From SIG205 sp045545595 (GTDB taxonomy: Bacteria; Bacillota_I; Bacilli_A; RF39; UBA660), in the NCBI GenBank assembly GCA_045545595.1, contig JAZQBG010000003.1:124001-188000 (forward strand): a stretch of 64,000 nt of DNA, written 5' to 3'. Below the pieces are notes generated by a model. It ran no database searches, was not told the origin of the DNA, and worked only from the letters and a program-made list of their open reading frames with translations. Made by a program: the position numbers and the translations under genes. Positions 62,101 through 64,000 of the stretch are shown piece after piece (positions within the stretch are counted from its first letter, which is position 1; each line of letters opens with the position of its first letter).

Positions 62101-62659
62101 AACATTGTTTCCCTTTAATACAAGTAATCGCATCTACTTTACCATATCCACCATTAGCATCATATTTAACTAAATATTTTTCTGCTTTAGGTTTTTGAAT
62201 ATTGGGTTTTGATGGTTTAGTATTAACTTCTTGTTTTGGTTCTTCCTTTTTCTCTATTGGTGGATCAGGTATTTTTTCTACAATAACAGGTTCATTATCT
62301 ACTACTGGTGTTTCTTCTTCCTTCGGATTAATAAAAAAGAACAATAATATTAACAAAAGAAGTAATAACAAGAAAAGAAGTAAAAAAGGAATACGAGTTT
62401 TCAAAATAATAAAATTATTATTATCAACTGAAATGTATCCCTTTTTCCATCCAAAATATTTTTCTTTATATCTATATTGTTCTTCATTATAATTTAAAAT
62501 TCCAAACTTATCTGAATTAGTATCTTCATCATATTCTTTTAGAACTGTTGCTCCTACTAAATTACTATTTTCAATTTTTTTAAATTCTTTTTTTGTAATA
62601 TAAGGAACATCTTTTTTATATTTAGAATTCTCATGTTCAATTACTAAATATTCTTTCAT
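59111..62659 (-). CDS. Large InlB-repeat surface protein, type II membrane topology
   Basis: An 1182-aa protein. Residues 1-~90 are cytoplasmic, with no signal peptide. One membrane segment at ~90-111 (almost pure Leu/Ile/Phe) is followed by a Pro/Lys/Glu spacer, and then about 13 InlB B/Listeria-Bacteroides repeats, each with a GYTFxGW-like core. The last ~110 residues are different (MLMTGHGPYGNAEGLLNVFK, SAPGFYWVVTDYTLTRAQAD) and may be the binding tip. It has no sorting signal, so it would stay in the membrane. Likely adhesin or mating-pair protein. It lies directly after the Cna-B adhesin gene. Confidence 0.88.
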   Translation of the reverse strand: MKEYLVIEHENSKYKKDVPYITKKEFKKIENSNLVGATVLKEYDEDTNSDKFGILNYNEEQYRYKEKYFGWKKGYISVDNNNFIILKTRIPFLLLFLLLLLLLILLFFFINPKEEETPVVDNEPVIVEKIPDPPIEKKEEPKQEVNTKPSKPNIQKPKAEKYLVKYDANGGYGKVDAITCIKGKQCLITEKTFSKDGHTFEGWSLTKDGDLLYDSKSVFDETNLSNNEITLYAKWKVNEYKISFIDYDETVLLEQTLTYDSVIENIPEPIRIGYVFDKWDNELKKVCEDTTYKATYKISNYNISFELNGGLLENDFKTYNVESESFEINEPTKEGYTFTGWSNSNDEELVKKYKIEQGTTGDIKLTAHYEPNNYFIKYNTDSENNYNSKEVEFLSNYGELIVPEKKGYTFVEWKDKDGNVVTADNILDKASDVNIYANWKINDYKITYELNGGKLKDLIESYNVESKTFTIGTPKKEGYTFIGWKINNSGDLIKEYTIEKGSIGDINLVANYSPNSYNVKYDSNGGIGTMEDSKYIYDKEGTLTKNMFTYEGKNFIGWSLTKDGEVLFKDGEQIKNLTDILNDEVILYAKWETKKFTVKFYDMFDILLSEQIVEYGKKPTIPKTSLWEGHTFTGWTPEITTIKDNVDYVANFTKDKYTITFDFNRGKENDTKEIEYYVDTETFVLEHPTREGYTFIGWTGSNGIRKTLDITIQKGSTGNRAYKANWQANSYNITLNPNSGNVLISNVYVPFDSEYGILPTPTRIGYTFEGWYYNDILINEDTSLKINSNHELVAKWKVIDYKLEYNLNGGTANLPSKYNVETETFTLETPIKTGYIFTGWTGSNGSVPQTNITIEKGSIGERNYTANWKVQEYKITYNLNGGTASSLITSYNIETNTFTLPTPTRTGYTFSGWTGTGLNDLTKSVSVSKGNVGDRNYTANWKVIDYTITYDLDGGSVSSLVQKYNVETNTFTLPTPTKTGYTFVGWTGTDVSSVSKNVSINKGSIGNRNYKANWNVNYYTVNYYVEGSLWATRQVAYNTTPENLNAQNALDIYHKFNSWDGWVDKMPTNTVNLYANITESYCMLMTGHGPYGNAEGLLNVFKSAGWTGRIEEAPSAPGFYWVVTDYTLTRAQADIQREYIANHTNYTNYNFPYLYWVSVSCTNGIGDTWTRSLGTKKFTSQY

Positions 62660-62668
62660 TTGTTCCCC

Positions 62669-64000
62669 CTATCTTTTATTCTTTTTCTTTTTGCATAGCA
62701 ATACAGTTCCAACTAATAATCCAGCAATAGATAAAGTGCCAACAATAATATATAAATTAGCATCTACATCATAAGCAGTTTGAATAACTGGTAATAGATA
62801 GTTTTGATATACAATACTGTAAGTAAGTTCTTCATCAGTTTCTACCAATTCATCATTAACATATAAACCTTCATCATTTAAAACTATTTTTACAACCTCT
62901 TCTGAAAGTGAGTAACCTAATGGTGCAGATGCCTCTTTTGCAAACCAAGTACCGTATTTTACATCAATTAAAGCTGTTCCTGTTTCTTGATCTGCGTAGA
63001 AAGTATCAACAACATTTTCACATTCAGCATCAGTACATAAATTAAATGAGAAATCTTTACTAATAATGTTTTCCATTGATAAACTATCTACTTTATTAAT
63101 TAAAATATAATTTTTAATTGCTTCATTATAAACTGTATTAGATGTTTCAACTTTTTCTTTATCTTGTCCTTGATATTTTGTGTTTACAGTAACGATGTCT
63201 TCACTACTATAATATCCTTCCAAACTTTCAATCTCTTTAACTTCAAAATAAGTTTCATCATCAAATGATAAAGGTAAATCAGCATTGAATATTACTTTAC
63301 CATCTTTATCACTTATAGCCGTTTCAATTAAAGTACCAGCCTCGATTAATATATTTCTATTAACAGATCTAGGCATTGGTTCTCTATACTGTCTTAATAT
63401 ATCTTTTGTGGCATATAAACCAAAAACAACACCTTCTAATGGTGTTTCATCATCTTTATCTAATTTAGTAATATCTAATTCAACCTTTTGTCTTTCATTT
63501 GTAATTGATAATGTTTCAATAACAACTTCTGTTTCATTATCTTTAAATGTTAAATCAATATCGTATTTATTTTTATCTAAAATCATTCCTTCAGGAGCTG
63601 AGGTTTCGTACACTGTGTAAGAGCCTAGTGGCAATTCAGAAGAGAAATTTTCACAACTATAATCTAGAGTTGTAATTGTATCAACAACAGTTCCTTTTGC
63701 AAACAAAACTGAACCATCAGCAGGATCAATTATATCTTCTCTAGCTTCTATTTCAACTGTCATACCTCCAAGACATACTTTGTTATAATCAAAAGTATAA
63801 CTTCCATCTTCATTTTGAGTTACACCAGTTAATACTTCACCTTGTTTCTCAACATTGATAATTCCTTTTACTGGTTCATCATACATTACAACAGTAGTAA
63901 TAGCATCTCCGTCAGGATCAGTTTCTATGATGTTAGAATTAGTTACTTTAAATTCTACACCTTCATTATTCATTAAATATAAATTTGGCGATTTGATTTC
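62669..64000 (-). CDS. SpaA/Cna-B-type adhesin, C-terminal part (cut by window edge)
   Basis: The frame is open to base 64000, so the ATG at 63973 is an internal Met. The visible 443 residues hold several Cna-B/SpaA beta-sandwich domains (LPLGSYTVYETSAPEGMILD; DITKLDKDDETPLEGVVFGL; YGTWFAKEASAPLGYSL), which usually form Lys-Asn isopeptide bonds with a catalytic Glu (YETSAPEG, KEIES). The C terminus has a membrane segment (LYIIVGTLSIAGLLVGTVLL) and the tail CKKKKNKR. The expected sorting motif is not LPXTG; LPVIQTAYD lies in its place. Probable substrate of the element's class B sortase. Confidence 0.88.
   Translation of the reverse strand, partial: EIKSPNLYLMNNEGVEFKVTNSNIIETDPDGDAITTVVMYDEPVKGIINVEKQGEVLTGVTQNEDGSYTFDYNKVCLGGMTVEIEAREDIIDPADGSVLFAKGTVVDTITTLDYSCENFSSELPLGSYTVYETSAPEGMILDKNKYDIDLTFKDNETEVVIETLSITNERQKVELDITKLDKDDETPLEGVVFGLYATKDILRQYREPMPRSVNRNILIEAGTLIETAISDKDGKVIFNADLPLSFDDETYFEVKEIESLEGYYSSEDIVTVNTKYQGQDKEKVETSNTVYNEAIKNYILINKVDSLSMENIISKDFSFNLCTDAECENVVDTFYADQETGTALIDVKYGTWFAKEASAPLGYSLSEEVVKIVLNDEGLYVNDELVETDEELTYSIVYQNYLLPVIQTAYDVDANLYIIVGTLSIAGLLVGTVLLCKKKKNKR

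Larger units (their letters stand above)
24547..64000. mobile_element. Integrative and conjugative element, left part (continues past the right edge)
   Basis: From here on all convincing genes are on the minus strand and include a large serine recombinase, a relaxase with accessory proteins, VirD4, VirB4, VirB6-like, PrgI and Maff2-like proteins, a primase, ArdC, a methyltransferase, a sortase and surface adhesins. This is a Gram-positive ICE with a type IV secretion system. The left end probably falls in 24547-24627, between the GNAT start and the recombinase stop, because the recombinase is normally the terminal gene. The other end is not in the window, so no attachment-site repeat can be shown. 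Confidence 0.85.

Noticed and set aside
62669..63973. Adhesin gene as a complete 434-aa protein
   Set aside because: The frame stays open to the window edge without a stop, has no ribosome binding site before the ATG, and lacks a signal peptide, so it is the end of a longer gene.
1..64000. tRNA, rRNA and insertion-sequence transposase genes
   Set aside because: None found by reading both strands; the only recombinase-type genes are the serine recombinase and its partial relatives.

Overview
The window is about 64 kb of very AT-rich bacterial DNA in the standard genetic code. The gene set (PolC, RecU, DnaD, RNase Y, SpoVS, a serS T-box) is that of a low-GC Firmicute in or near class Bacilli. 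Gene order around recU-pbp1 / nth-dnaD-tseB echoes the recU-ponA / nth-dnaD cluster of Bacillus. An RF39/RFN20-like gut lineage would fit, but the sequence does not settle it.

Bases 1 to about 24.5 kb look chromosomal. They hold RNase Y (cut by the left edge), recU-pbp1, the convergent tseB-dnaD-nth cluster, a CmpB-like membrane protein, superoxide dismutase, an internally deleted Bro-N protein, polC, pyruvate kinase, a CorA transporter, a Ser-specific T-box before DUF1653-serS, spoVS, uvrC and a large unknown protein. A duplicated module follows. Two copies of an ORF6N/PLD-like gene, the second broken by frameshifts, flank an SDR oxidoreductase. Each copy is preceded by its own promoter and a nearly identical ~120-nt structured RNA ending in a terminator. 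A GNAT acetyltransferase ends this part.

From about 24.6 kb to the right edge every convincing gene is on the minus strand and belongs to an integrative and conjugative element (ICE) that runs past base 64000. In transcription order (right to left): a Cna-B/SpaA-type adhesin and an InlB-repeat surface protein, then a terminator; a long operon with accessory proteins, a DnaG-type primase, PcfB-like protein, VirD4, Maff2-like protein, VirB6-like protein, PrgI, VirB4, a CHAP hydrolase, Ig-like membrane proteins, PcfJ-like protein and a DNA methyltransferase, then a terminator; an HTH regulator, DUF4314/DUF3846 protein, HAD nucleotidase, a dead-recombinase fusion and ArdC; a probable oriT; the relaxosome operon with relaxase; class B sortase and a terminator; finally a 59-aa protein and the large serine recombinase.

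The most interesting signals are: (1) a short acidic C-terminal tail shared by about a dozen to sixteen otherwise unrelated ICE accessory proteins and absent from the transfer machinery, a candidate tag for co-transfer into the recipient; (2) the duplicated structured RNA upstream of the ORF6N/PLD genes; (3) two ICE proteins carrying recombinase pieces without a working catalytic site; (4) a relaxase whose only sensible start codon is ATT. Family names come from motif recognition by eye and no database search was run.
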